From Nonomuraea jabiensis (lineage in GTDB: Bacteria > Actinomycetota > Actinomycetes > Streptosporangiales > Streptosporangiaceae), in NCBI RefSeq assembly GCF_014204795.1, contig NZ_JACHMB010000001.1, positions 9,188,501 through 9,252,500 of the forward strand: DNA of 64,000 nucleotides. Reading direction: 5' to 3'. A program made the position numbers and the translations under genes. Positions 24,452 to 32,236 of the stretch are shown here, one piece after another. The notes under the pieces were generated by a model that did no database searches, had not been told where the DNA came from, and worked only from the letters and a program-made list of their open reading frames with translations. The number at the start of each line of letters is the position of its first letter. Position 1 is the stretch's first letter.

Positions 24452-25102
24452 GCTTCTCCTTACAGGGGCGGGCGTTTGGTCGATCACCGGAATTCGGCGG
24501 CAGCGTTGACCGCCTGTCATAAGAATCTGGCGGCCGTTTTCTCATGGTGGAGCACATTGCTTCGGGCACGTCGGGGGAATTGCTCATTCGGTTGATCTTC
24601 GATTTGGCGGATTGTGCGCTTCACCTCGAGTGCCGCCTCGAGATCTACAAGCATGCATACTGTGATCGCTGCTATGGATCACTGTCAACGGGTGTGGCAG
24701 GACCCTTTCCGCTGCGAGCTTTCGGGCTTCGGGGGTGGCAGGATTTATTCTGGCCCATATTCTGTACTTTGCGCCCGAGTCGGAGCTGAAAGGCATTGGC
24801 GGGCGGGTTCTGGGATGGACGGTTTGAACCAGCGAGCATTGACATTGGTGAAAGTTTCATCGGCGCATGGCAGTCGCGCCGCCTTGTCGGCGACCGTCCA
24901 GAAGCCGGGCCGCCGCCACATCGGCCGCCCGGCCAATATCGGGCATGAACTCATGCTCTGCCCCTGACGATTTCTCTTTGCTGCCTCTTCACGCGAAGAC
25001 GCGGCCTCGCATCTCTGCGAACTCTGGGTGTTCCGGTCGGATGACCCCTTCGTTCCCAGGGAAGGGTGCGGCACCTGCTTTGTGCCGGGGATTGGTCAGC
25101 GG
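24452..25102. other. Long intergenic region of lower GC
   Basis: About 650 bp without a supported gene. Several short frames exist on both strands but none has a ribosome-binding site, a domain or steady third-position GC. The GC content is visibly lower than in flanking genes (for example around 24540-24740). It presumably holds the promoter of the secreted protein at its left end and the downstream flank of the RecQ gene at its right end. Confidence 0.45.
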
Positions 25103-26721
25103 TCAGGGGGAGGGCGGGGTTTCGGTGAGGAGGTGTTGTTCGAGGACCGCGTCGAGTTGCAGCTCGCGATACCCGGCCGTGTCGAACAGGACCGTCAGGC
25201 GGTCCTCGCCGCGTTGGATGACCTCGCCCGGCCCCGACGTGCGATGCTCCACGCGGGCGTGCGGGGGGAACGGTCCAGTCTCCGCCTGCCGGCGTTCGGG
25301 GGTGCCTGCCAGGCAGGTGTCGCAGTTGCTGCAGGGGTCGCGGGGAGTTGCTCGCCGAAGTAGCCGAGCAGGAAGCGGCGACGGCAGTCGTCGGTCTCGG
25401 CGTAGTGGCGCATCATCTCCAGCCGGGTACGTTCGACGTCGCGGCGGCGTTCGGCCAGGTGGCGGGCGAGGTCGGCGGCGGTACCCGGGGCGGGGGCGTC
25501 GGGGGCCGGCTCGATGTGGCGGGCGGACAGGCGTACGGCGCCGGCTCTTTCCAGCAGGTCGAGCAGGAGCGTCAGGCGGCGGGGCGACAGTCCGGTGCGC
25601 GTGCTCAGCGTTTTGCGGTCGGTGCCCGCGCCGGCCGCGGCAATCTCCTGCGCCACTCCGGTCAAAGGTCCGGTACGGTCGCGGTGAAGTAGCGTTGCAG
25701 GCCCAGGTTCTCGGGGCGGTAGAACAGCACCGCCCTGGCGGGGTCGCCGTCGCGGCCGGCCCTGCCGATCTCCTGGTAGTAGGCGTCCGGTGAGCCGGGC
25801 ACCTCGGCGTGGAGGACGAACCGTACGTCCGGCTTGTCGATGCCCATGCCGAACGCGCTCGTGGCGACCACGACGTCCAGGTCGCCGGCCATGAACCGGC
25901 CGTGGACGTCGTCGCGTTCCGGACGGCGCAATCCGGCGTGGTAGGGGGCGGCTCGCACGCCCGCGTCGGTGAGCAGGCCGCTGAGACGGTGGGTCTGCTT
26001 GCGTACCGCCGTGTAGACGATGCCCGGTCCCGGTTCCTCGCGTACCGCGGCGACGATGTCGGGGGCGGGGTCGTCGAGCATCCGGCGTACCGTGAGCGAG
26101 ATGTTGGGGCGGTCGAAGCCCTGGACGATCTCCATGGGGTCGCGCGGGCCCAGCCGTTCGGTGATCTCCGCCCGCACCGGCGGGGCCGCGGTGGCGGTCA
26201 GGGCGGCGATCGGCGGGCGGTCCAGCGCCTCGGCCACCGCCCCCAGCCGCAGGTAGTCGGGCCGGAAGTCGTGCCCCACGAGGAGATCAGGTGGGCCTCG
26301 TCCACCACCAGGAGAGAAGGCCCGGCGGCGGCGAGGTCGCGTACGACGTCGGGCTTGGCGAGCTGCTCCGGCGCGCAGAACAGGAACTCCGTCCTCCCGG
26401 CCCGCAGCGACTCGAAGGTCGTCCTCCGCTCGCCGGCCGGGGTGCCGGCGTCCAGGCTCACGGGCTGCTCGTCGTGCTCGCGCAGCGCCTCGACCTGATC
26501 GCGCTGCAGGGCGATCAGCGGGGAGACCACGACGGTGGGGCCGGGCAGGAGCAGGGCGGGCACCTGGTAGATCGCGGATTTGCCGCCGCCGGTCGGCATC
26601 ACCACCAGGGCGTCCCGGCCCCGCGCCAGCGCGGTCATCGCGGCCAGCTGCCCGGCCGCAGGTCGGTCAGGCCCAGCGCCTGCCGCGCCACCCGTTCGCA
26701 CTCGGCGCCCACCTCTGCCAT
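25103..26721 (-). pseudogene. recQ: RecQ-family ATP-dependent DNA helicase, several single-base indels
   Basis: All RecQ parts are present but split over frames. Start ATG at 26721 with GGAGG upstream; motif I VVMPTGGGKSAIYQVPALLL; motif II LLVVDEAHLISSWG; motif III TATAAPP; motif V VVVATSAFGMGIDKPDVR; motif VI YYQEIGRAGRDGDPA. Then comes a winged-helix/RQC-like part and a zinc cluster FRRRFLLGYFGE...CSNCDTC, ending LEQHLLTETPPSP. Indels lie at about 26660 (GGGCAG for GGGCCAG), 26283 (GGGGCACG for GGGGCCACG), 25665 and 25345. Four one-base deletions in an otherwise perfect gene suggest sequence error more than decay. Confidence 0.85.
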
Positions 26722-26835
26722 CGGCCCTCCTGCCGCGATCGCACTGCCGGATTGTCGCTCCTGCCCCGGCAGGTGGCCGGCATGTCACCCGGCGGCCACC
26801 GCCCGATGGAGGCCCGGCGCGAGCCGGTTCCGCTC

Positions 26836-28449
26836 TTACGCGGTCACCTGGGCGGAGGTCTCCTCCTCGTCCGAGGATGCGGGTGCGGATAGCGATGCTG
26901 AGGTCGAGGTCGGAGTGGACATGGAGGTGGTGGGGTTGTTCTGCGGGCCGCGGACGGCCGTGTAGACGAACAGGATGCCCATGACGACGACGCCCGCCCA
27001 CATCGCCTGCTGCCAGCCCTCGACGAACGACTGACGGGCGGCTTCGACCAGTGCCTGCGCGTGGGAACCGGCGTCGCCCGCGGCCTCGATGGCGTTGGCG
27101 ACGCCCTGGCGGGCGGCGTCCGCCGCGCCCTGGGGGAGGCCGGCGAGCCGGTCGTCGACGGCGCTGCGGTAGCCGCTCGCCAGGAGGGCGCCGAGCAGGG
27201 CGACGCCGAGTGCGGTGCCGAACTCGCGGGTGATGTCGTTGAGCGCGGAGGCGACACCCTGCTTGTCGCGGGGCAGGGAGCCGGTGATGGCCTCGGTGGA
27301 GGGGGTCATCGCCAGGCCCATGCCGATGCCCATGGCGAGCATGCCGGGCAGGATGGACGGGTAGCCGCCTTCGACGGAGACGATGCCGGCCATGAGGGCC
27401 AGCCCGGCGCCGAACAGCGCGATCCCCGCCGCCATGGTCGAGCGGGCGCCGATGCGCGCGGTCAGGTGGGGCGCCAGGCCGGAGGTCGCCATCATCAGCA
27501 CGGCCATGGGCATCATCGCCAGCGTCGACAGCAGCCCCGACCAGCCGAGGACGGCTTGCAGGAACGGGAAGAGGACCACGAACACCCCCGCCTGGACACC
27601 GAAGACCGCCAGCAGCGTGATGGAGCCGCCGGCCAGGCCGCGCTCGCGGAAGAGCCGCACGTCCAGCAGGGACGCGTCCGCGCGGCGCAGCTCCCAGGCC
27701 ACGAAGAAGATCAGGGCGACCAGCCCGACGACGAGACAGGCCAGGGTGACCGGGCCGCTCCAGCCGCGCTCAGGGCCTTCCTGGAGGACGAAGATGAGGC
27801 CCACCACGGCGACGACGGAGGCCAGCGCGCCGACGGTGTCGAAGGAGTGCCCGGAGCGCTCGCGGGAGTCGGGCACCGATCGCATCATGCCGAGCGAGAC
27901 GACGACCAGGACGACGGGCAGCAGGAACAGCCACCGCCAGTGGGCCACGTCCACGAGCAGGGCGGACAGGAACATGCCGATGATGCCGCCGCCTCCTGCG
28001 ACGCCGGTCCACACGCCGATCGCCTTCCCGCGCTGCTCGTCGGGGAATGTCGAGGTGATCACGGCGAGGGTGATCGGCATGATCACCGCGGCGCCCGCGC
28101 CGCTGAACACCCGGGCGGCGATCATGACTTCGGCGGACGGGGCCAGGCCCGCGAGCCCACTGGCGGCCCCGAAGACGATCAGTCCGGTGATCAGCATGGG
28201 TTTGCGGCCCAGCCGGTCACCGATCGCGCCGAGCGGGAGCAGGAGGGCGGCCAGGGTGAGGGTGTAGACGTTGATGATCCACAGGATGGTGGTCTGTGAG
28301 GCGCCGAATTCGACGGACATGTCGGGCTGGGCGACGTTCAGCCCGGTCACCGAGGCGATGACCGCCATCAACGCGACACAGACGGCGATCAGGATGGTGC
28401 GCAACTGGCGCGCGTCCGGCGCGCCGGTCTCTGTATGGCTGGTGCTCAT
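26836..28449 (-). CDS. DHA2-type MFS drug/metabolite efflux transporter
   Basis: A 537-residue, 14-helix MFS protein of the EmrB/QacA type. TM1 is ILIAVCVALMAVIASVTGLNVAQPDM, a motif typical of DHA2. Motif A is GAIGDRLGRKPMLITG, motif C is GVWTGVAGGGGIIGMFLSALLV, and the last helix is followed by a Ser/Thr-rich acidic tail. It is divergent from an XRE-cupin regulator across an 84-bp promoter region, the usual arrangement for a self-regulated efflux system. Substrate unknown. Confidence 0.92.
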   Translation of the reverse strand: MSTSHTETGAPDARQLRTILIAVCVALMAVIASVTGLNVAQPDMSVEFGASQTTILWIINVYTLTLAALLLPLGAIGDRLGRKPMLITGLIVFGAASGLAGLAPSAEVMIAARVFSGAGAAVIMPITLAVITSTFPDEQRGKAIGVWTGVAGGGGIIGMFLSALLVDVAHWRWLFLLPVVLVVVSLGMMRSVPDSRERSGHSFDTVGALASVVAVVGLIFVLQEGPERGWSGPVTLACLVVGLVALIFFVAWELRRADASLLDVRLFRERGLAGGSITLLAVFGVQAGVFVVLFPFLQAVLGWSGLLSTLAMMPMAVLMMATSGLAPHLTARIGARSTMAAGIALFGAGLALMAGIVSVEGGYPSILPGMLAMGIGMGLAMTPSTEAITGSLPRDKQGVASALNDITREFGTALGVALLGALLASGYRSAVDDRLAGLPQGAADAARQGVANAIEAAGDAGSHAQALVEAARQSFVEGWQQAMWAGVVVMGILFVYTAVRGPQNNPTTSMSTPTSTSASLSAPASSDEEETSAQVTA

Positions 28450-28526
28450 GCGGGTTCCTCTCGATCAAGGCAGGTCGAAGCCGCCATCGGCGACGTTAGC
28501 CCCCCCTTGCACGAAAGGCATAGCAT

Positions 28527-28543
28527 CTTGCCTATGAAGCAAG
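28527..28543. promoter_or_regulatory. Inverted repeat over the start codon of the XRE-cupin gene
   Basis: CTTGC (28527-28531) and GCAAG (28539-28543) flank CTATGAA, so the ATG at 28534 lies inside the dyad. Extended arms CATCTTGC and GCAAG(A)AGATG are nearly symmetrical. A repressor bound here would block its own gene and probably the divergent efflux gene. Autoregulation is inferred from position only. Confidence 0.45.
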
Positions 28544-29109
28544 AAGATGAGGACCTGGACAGCCTCGTACGCAAACGCATCCGCGCCCTCCGGGTCGCCC
28601 AGGGCTGGTCCCTGGAAGAGCTGGCCACCCGCGCCAGGCTCAGCCAGTCCTCGCTGAGCCGCATCGAGAACGGTCAGCGGCGCCTCGCCCTGGATCAGCT
28701 CGTCACCCTCGCCCGCGCCCTGGACACCTCCCTCGACCAGCTCGTCGAGACCGCCACCGACGACGTCGTCATCAGCCCGATGATCGACGGCACGCAGGGC
28801 TGGATGCGCTGGCCCGTCAAGGGCGACCCGGGCATGACCGTGATGCGCCAGCGCCTGACGGAGCCGCCGCCCGACAACTCGGCCCGCATGCGCGCCCACC
28901 CGGGCCGGGAATGGCTGGTCGTCCTGTCGGGCACGGCGGCCCTCATGCTGGGCCACCGCCGCATCCGTCTCGAGGCCAACCAGGCCGCCGAGTTCCCGAC
29001 GATGATGCCGCACGCCATCGGCGCCGAAGGCGGGCCGTGCGAGATCATGGGCATCTTCGACCGCGACGCGCGGCGCGGGCACCAACCAAGCGGAGATGGC
29101 CGTACGTGA
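28534..29109 (+). CDS. XRE-family regulator with C-terminal cupin domain
   Basis: A 191-residue protein. Residues 10-68 are an XRE HTH (RKRIRALRVAQGWSLEELATRARLSQSSLSRIENGQR). Residues about 100-185 are a cupin (LVVLSGTAALMLGHRRIRLEANQAAEFPTMMPHAIGAEGG). This SutR/PuuR-like architecture senses small molecules through the cupin. The ATG at 28534 is favoured over an upstream frame extension because it matches the family start. It is divergent from the DHA2 efflux gene, its likely target, and overlaps the next gene by GTGA or is closely followed by it. Confidence 0.9.
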   Translation: MKQEDEDLDSLVRKRIRALRVAQGWSLEELATRARLSQSSLSRIENGQRRLALDQLVTLARALDTSLDQLVETATDDVVISPMIDGTQGWMRWPVKGDPGMTVMRQRLTEPPPDNSARMRAHPGREWLVVLSGTAALMLGHRRIRLEANQAAEFPTMMPHAIGAEGGPCEIMGIFDRDARRGHQPSGDGRT

Positions 29110-29123
29110 CCAAGAGGGGAGCT

Positions 29124-29504
29124 GTGACGGGCATGCGTGCGGAAGTGGAGTGGGTGGACTCCCGGGAGAGGCTGCCGGAGGACGGGATCCCTGTGGCCGC
29201 CGCGATCGCCGGCCGTTACGCGCCCGAGGACGGCGCGGACGAGCGCGACCCGGCCGCGGGGCTGGAGTTCTGGCTGGTCAGGCCGATGTACTTCACGACT
29301 CGGCACTTCGATGAGGACGGGCGCGAGCACCGCGACTGTTTCGTCGACTCCGACGGGATCGTCCGCCCGCCCTACGGCCGGGATGGTGAGGACCCGATCA
29401 CCCATTGGGCCTACCTGCCCACGCTGCCGGGTACGACCGTGCACTACCTGACGGGCGAGGAGGCGAGGACCGCTCGCGCGAAGGCTCTGGGTGAGGAGGC
29501 GTAA
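29124..29504 (+). CDS. Hypothetical protein, DUF551-like
   Basis: About 126 residues. Blocks EVEWVDSRERLPEDGIPVAAAIAGRY and DPITHWAYLPTLPG match the pattern of phage/bacterial DUF551 proteins (W..V..RLPE ... THWxPLP). Three in-frame starts compete: GTG 29106 overlapping the regulator stop, GTG 29124 and ATG 29133; AGGGGAG at 29115-29121 fits the later two. Its 3' end overlaps the next gene's GTG. The function is unknown; it may be co-expressed with the XRE-cupin regulator. Confidence 0.65.
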   Translation: MTGMRAEVEWVDSRERLPEDGIPVAAAIAGRYAPEDGADERDPAAGLEFWLVRPMYFTTRHFDEDGREHRDCFVDSDGIVRPPYGRDGEDPITHWAYLPTLPGTTVHYLTGEEARTARAKALGEEA

Positions 29505-29718
29505 CGGCAGCGGCATCCCGTCGCCCGGCACGGACGGCCTGACGTTCCTCGACGTGGTGTGGGACCAGGCGCCGTTCGCGACCCACGGGGCGTTCGTCTC
29601 CACGGTCGCGAGGACGGCGGGGGAGTTCGTGAGGGCGGGGAGCCTGACCGAGGCGCAGAAGGACGCGGTGGTGGCTGCCGCCGCGAGCGCGCGCAGGGAG
29701 CTGACACCGGAGCCGTAG
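29491..29718 (+). CDS. Small hypothetical protein
   Basis: A 75-residue protein starting at GTG within the end of the previous gene (14-bp overlap). The second half, APFATHGAFVSTVARTAGEFVRAGSLTEAQKDAVVAAA, is an amphipathic helical pair. The first 15 residues are basic and Ser/Pro-rich. Comparable small proteins occur in actinobacterial and phage gene pairs with DUF551-like partners. No function can be assigned. Confidence 0.5.
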   Translation: MRRRNGSGIPSPGTDGLTFLDVVWDQAPFATHGAFVSTVARTAGEFVRAGSLTEAQKDAVVAAAASARRELTPEP

Positions 29719-29796
29719 GCGCTGGGGCGGGAAATGTCCGCCTTATGTCCGGGTGACGCCCTGGTTCGCGCACGGCGTGATCTTCACAATCGAGCC

Positions 29797-32157
29797 GTGG
29801 AACTCCAGCGAATCATCCGGTCCTTACCCCTCACGACTCTCTCCCTCTTGATGGTCATCTCCTCGGCGGTGCTCTGGGCAGGGGCGACGCCGGCCCAGGC
29901 GGTGCGGGGCGGCGGCCCCGTGGCCGACGGCACCTGGGGCTTCGTGGCGAAGGTGAACGTGGGCGAGACCCACGGCTGCACCGGAGCCCTGATCAGCCCG
30001 CAGTGGGTGCTCACCGCCGCCAGCTGCTTCGCCTCCCCGGGCCAGTCGCTGACGAGCGGGGCGCCGAAGACCGCGACGACGGTCACGGTCGGCAGGACGG
30101 ACCTGTCCGGTGCGGGCGGCCGGGTGCTGCCGGTGGAGTGGATCCACCCGCACCCGGACCGGGACGTCGTCCTGGTCAAGCTGACCTTGCGGGCCGTCGG
30201 CATCACGCCTGTCACGGTCGGCACCACCGCTCCCGCCTCGGGGGACGCGCTGCAGGTCGCCGGCTTCGGCCGGACCGCCGAGCAGTGGGCGCCGAATCTG
30301 CTGCACGCCGCGCCGGTCGTGGCCGGGGCCGTGGCCGCCGGCTCGTTCGGCTGGAGCGCGACGAGCGGAGACGTGAGCGCCTGCCAGGGGGACGCGGGCG
30401 CGCCGGTGCTCCGCACGAACGGGAGCCGCGCGGAGCTCGTCGGGCTCGGCTCCGGCTCGGGACAGGGCGGCTGCCTCGGCGCCGCCGCCGGCGGGACGCG
30501 CGGCGGCGACGCGATGCGGGTGGACGACCTGGCGAGCTGGATCCGCACCGCCGCCCCCGAGCCCACCACGTCCTTCACCCAGTACGGGTCCAGCCTCACC
30601 GGGATCGGCGGTTACGACCTGGACGACGACCGCGACCAGGTGGTGGCGTTCGACTACGAGCACTCGGGCAAGCTCGATCACCTGCTGCTCTACCGGCCGG
30701 GCTCGCAGATCGTCTCTATCGTCAAGCGGAACACCGACGGCACCTACGCCTCGGTCTACTCCTCGACCACGGGCATCGGCGGCTACGACCTGAAGGACAA
30801 TCGGGACCGCATCATCGCCTTCGACTACAAGGGCACGGGGAAGCTGGACCACCTGCTGCTCTACCGTCCGGGCGGGGAGACGGCCTGGATTCTCGAGCAC
30901 GGCGCCGGCGACACGTTCAAGGCCGTCTTCCACAGCTCGGAAGGCATCGGCGGCTACGACCTGAAGAGCGCCGAGGACCAGATCATCGCCTTCGACTACT
31001 CGGGGTCGGGGAGGCAGGACCATCTGCTGCTGTACCGGCCGGGGATCGGGACGGTCCACATCCTCCAGCGCGGCGGCGCCACGTTCGCGCCGGTCTTCGC
31101 CACGGTCGACGGCGGGATCGGCGGCTACAACCTGAAGGACGTCCGGGACCGGATCATCGCCTTCGACTACTCGGGGTCGGGGAAGCTGGATCACCTGGTG
31201 CTCTACCGTCCGGGCGGGGAGACGGCCTGGATTCTCGAGCACGGCACGGGCACCACGTTCAGAGCCGTCTTCAACAGCTCGGCCGGCATCGGCGGCTACG
31301 ACCTGAAGAGCACGGCCGACCGGATCATCGCCTTCGACTACGAGCACTCGGGGCGGCTGGACCATCTGCTGCTCTACCGTCCCGGCGGGAAGACGGCCTG
31401 GATACTGAAGCACGGCGCGGGCAACACGTTCACCGCCGTGTTCCACAGCTCGACCGGCATCGGCGGCTACGACCTGGAGATGGCGAAGGACCGCGTGATC
31501 GCCTTCGACTACCGGAGCACGGGTGGGCAGAGTCACCTGTTCCTCTACCGCCCGGGCGACCAGATCACCTACTTCGCCGGACGGGCCTTCCCGCCGGTAC
31601 GGGTGGTCCCGGTCACGGTGACGCCGGTCATCGGCCCGGACTCCATCGTGGAGCGGTACGCCTACCCGCTGGACTTCCCGCACGCCTACGCGGGCACCTC
31701 CGGCCAGGCCGACTGGGGGACGGACGAGGCCGAGGCGCGCAACTTCGAGCTGATCTCCGGCAACGGCGGGCTCATCTGGGTCTCGTGCACCGTGTCCCCC
31801 GAGAACGGGGTCGGCGTGATCAAGGTGTTCCCCGGGCTGCTGAACGGCCAGACCGAGATCGGCGAGCCGCATCTCGGCGTGACGGCGGTCTGCTTCAAGG
31901 TGCTCGGCGCCGGTGGCTGGGTGAAGCTGCGCATCCCCAACGTCTACGAGGTGCAGGGGGACAGCCGCTCCCCAGGGGCCGGCCATGACGTGGACGCGAC
32001 GGTCGTGAACGTCTCCTCCGGAGCGGAGCGGACCAAGCGCGTCGAGCGGGACGAGAGCGAGCAGTTCGGACGTACGGACACCACCTGCGACGAGGGTCAC
32101 CCGGACTATCCCGACAACTGCCGCGAGACCCTGCTGGAGCTGCGGGTCGTCGCCTGA
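29797..32157 (+). CDS. Secreted inactive trypsin-like protein with six 57-residue repeats
   Basis: A 786-residue exported protein. The signal peptide includes TTLSLLMVISSAVLWAGATPAQA. Residues about 37-260 are a chymotrypsin fold (GCTGALISPQWVLTAASCF, DRDVVLVKL, ACQGDAGAPVL). The catalytic His is Ser in TAASC and the nucleophile Ser is Ala in GDAGAP, so it cannot be a protease. Six tandem 57-residue repeats follow (GIGGYDLK..DRIIAFDYxxSGKLDHLLLYRPG), a beta-rich module seen in actinobacterial secreted proteins and similar to FG-GAP/VCBS-like propeller blades. The last 185 residues are a separate domain with three Cys. The GTG start at 29797 has a weak ribosome site. A strong terminator follows. 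Confidence 0.85.
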   Translation: MELQRIIRSLPLTTLSLLMVISSAVLWAGATPAQAVRGGGPVADGTWGFVAKVNVGETHGCTGALISPQWVLTAASCFASPGQSLTSGAPKTATTVTVGRTDLSGAGGRVLPVEWIHPHPDRDVVLVKLTLRAVGITPVTVGTTAPASGDALQVAGFGRTAEQWAPNLLHAAPVVAGAVAAGSFGWSATSGDVSACQGDAGAPVLRTNGSRAELVGLGSGSGQGGCLGAAAGGTRGGDAMRVDDLASWIRTAAPEPTTSFTQYGSSLTGIGGYDLDDDRDQVVAFDYEHSGKLDHLLLYRPGSQIVSIVKRNTDGTYASVYSSTTGIGGYDLKDNRDRIIAFDYKGTGKLDHLLLYRPGGETAWILEHGAGDTFKAVFHSSEGIGGYDLKSAEDQIIAFDYSGSGRQDHLLLYRPGIGTVHILQRGGATFAPVFATVDGGIGGYNLKDVRDRIIAFDYSGSGKLDHLVLYRPGGETAWILEHGTGTTFRAVFNSSAGIGGYDLKSTADRIIAFDYEHSGRLDHLLLYRPGGKTAWILKHGAGNTFTAVFHSSTGIGGYDLEMAKDRVIAFDYRSTGGQSHLFLYRPGDQITYFAGRAFPPVRVVPVTVTPVIGPDSIVERYAYPLDFPHAYAGTSGQADWGTDEAEARNFELISGNGGLIWVSCTVSPENGVGVIKVFPGLLNGQTEIGEPHLGVTAVCFKVLGAGGWVKLRIPNVYEVQGDSRSPGAGHDVDATVVNVSSGAERTKRVERDESEQFGRTDTTCDEGHPDYPDNCRETLLELRVVA
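30601..31600 (+). repeat. Six tandem 171-bp coding repeats
   Basis: Repeat units begin at 30601, 30772, 30943, 31114, 31285 and 31456, each exactly 171 bp (57 codons) apart. Each encodes GIGGY(D/N)L, then a variable 4-residue segment, a D(R/Q)(I/V)(I/V)AFDY box, a DHLxLYRPG box and a ...FxxVF strand. Units 2 and 4 are nearly identical at the DNA level around GGCGGGGAGACGGCCTGG. The last unit is shortened. The exact period suggests blades of a propeller or a fibrous stalk. Confidence 0.9.
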
Positions 32158-32164
32158 CAACGTC

Positions 32165-32197
32165 ACGGCCGGCCACCCTTCGGGGGGGGCCGGCCGT
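32165..32197 (+). terminator. Rho-independent-type terminator hairpin
   Basis: ACGGCCGGCCACCC and GGGGGGCCGGCCGT form a 14-bp stem with one mismatch and a TTCG-type loop, right after the pseudo-protease stop. There is no long T-run, as is usual in actinomycetes. It separates the two large secreted-protein genes. Confidence 0.75.
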
Positions 32198-32236
32198 TCG
32201 CCCCATTCCTTGATCGCGTGGACGGAAACGGTGGAT

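Noticed and set aside
24544..24967. Short plus-strand frames in the 24.5-25.0 kb gap
   Set aside because: They have no ribosome site, no domain and low third-position GC, unlike genes of this genome.
25809..26498. A 229-codon plus-strand frame over the RecQ gene
   Set aside because: All helicase motifs are on the minus strand; this frame is a codon-bias shadow.
27061..28299. A 412-codon plus-strand frame over the DHA2 transporter
   Set aside because: It lacks domains and lies antisense to a clear 14-helix MFS gene.
30601..31600. Regular repeats considered as a CRISPR array
   Set aside because: The period is 171 bp, in frame, and each unit encodes a conserved 57-residue module; there are no short repeats with unique spacers.
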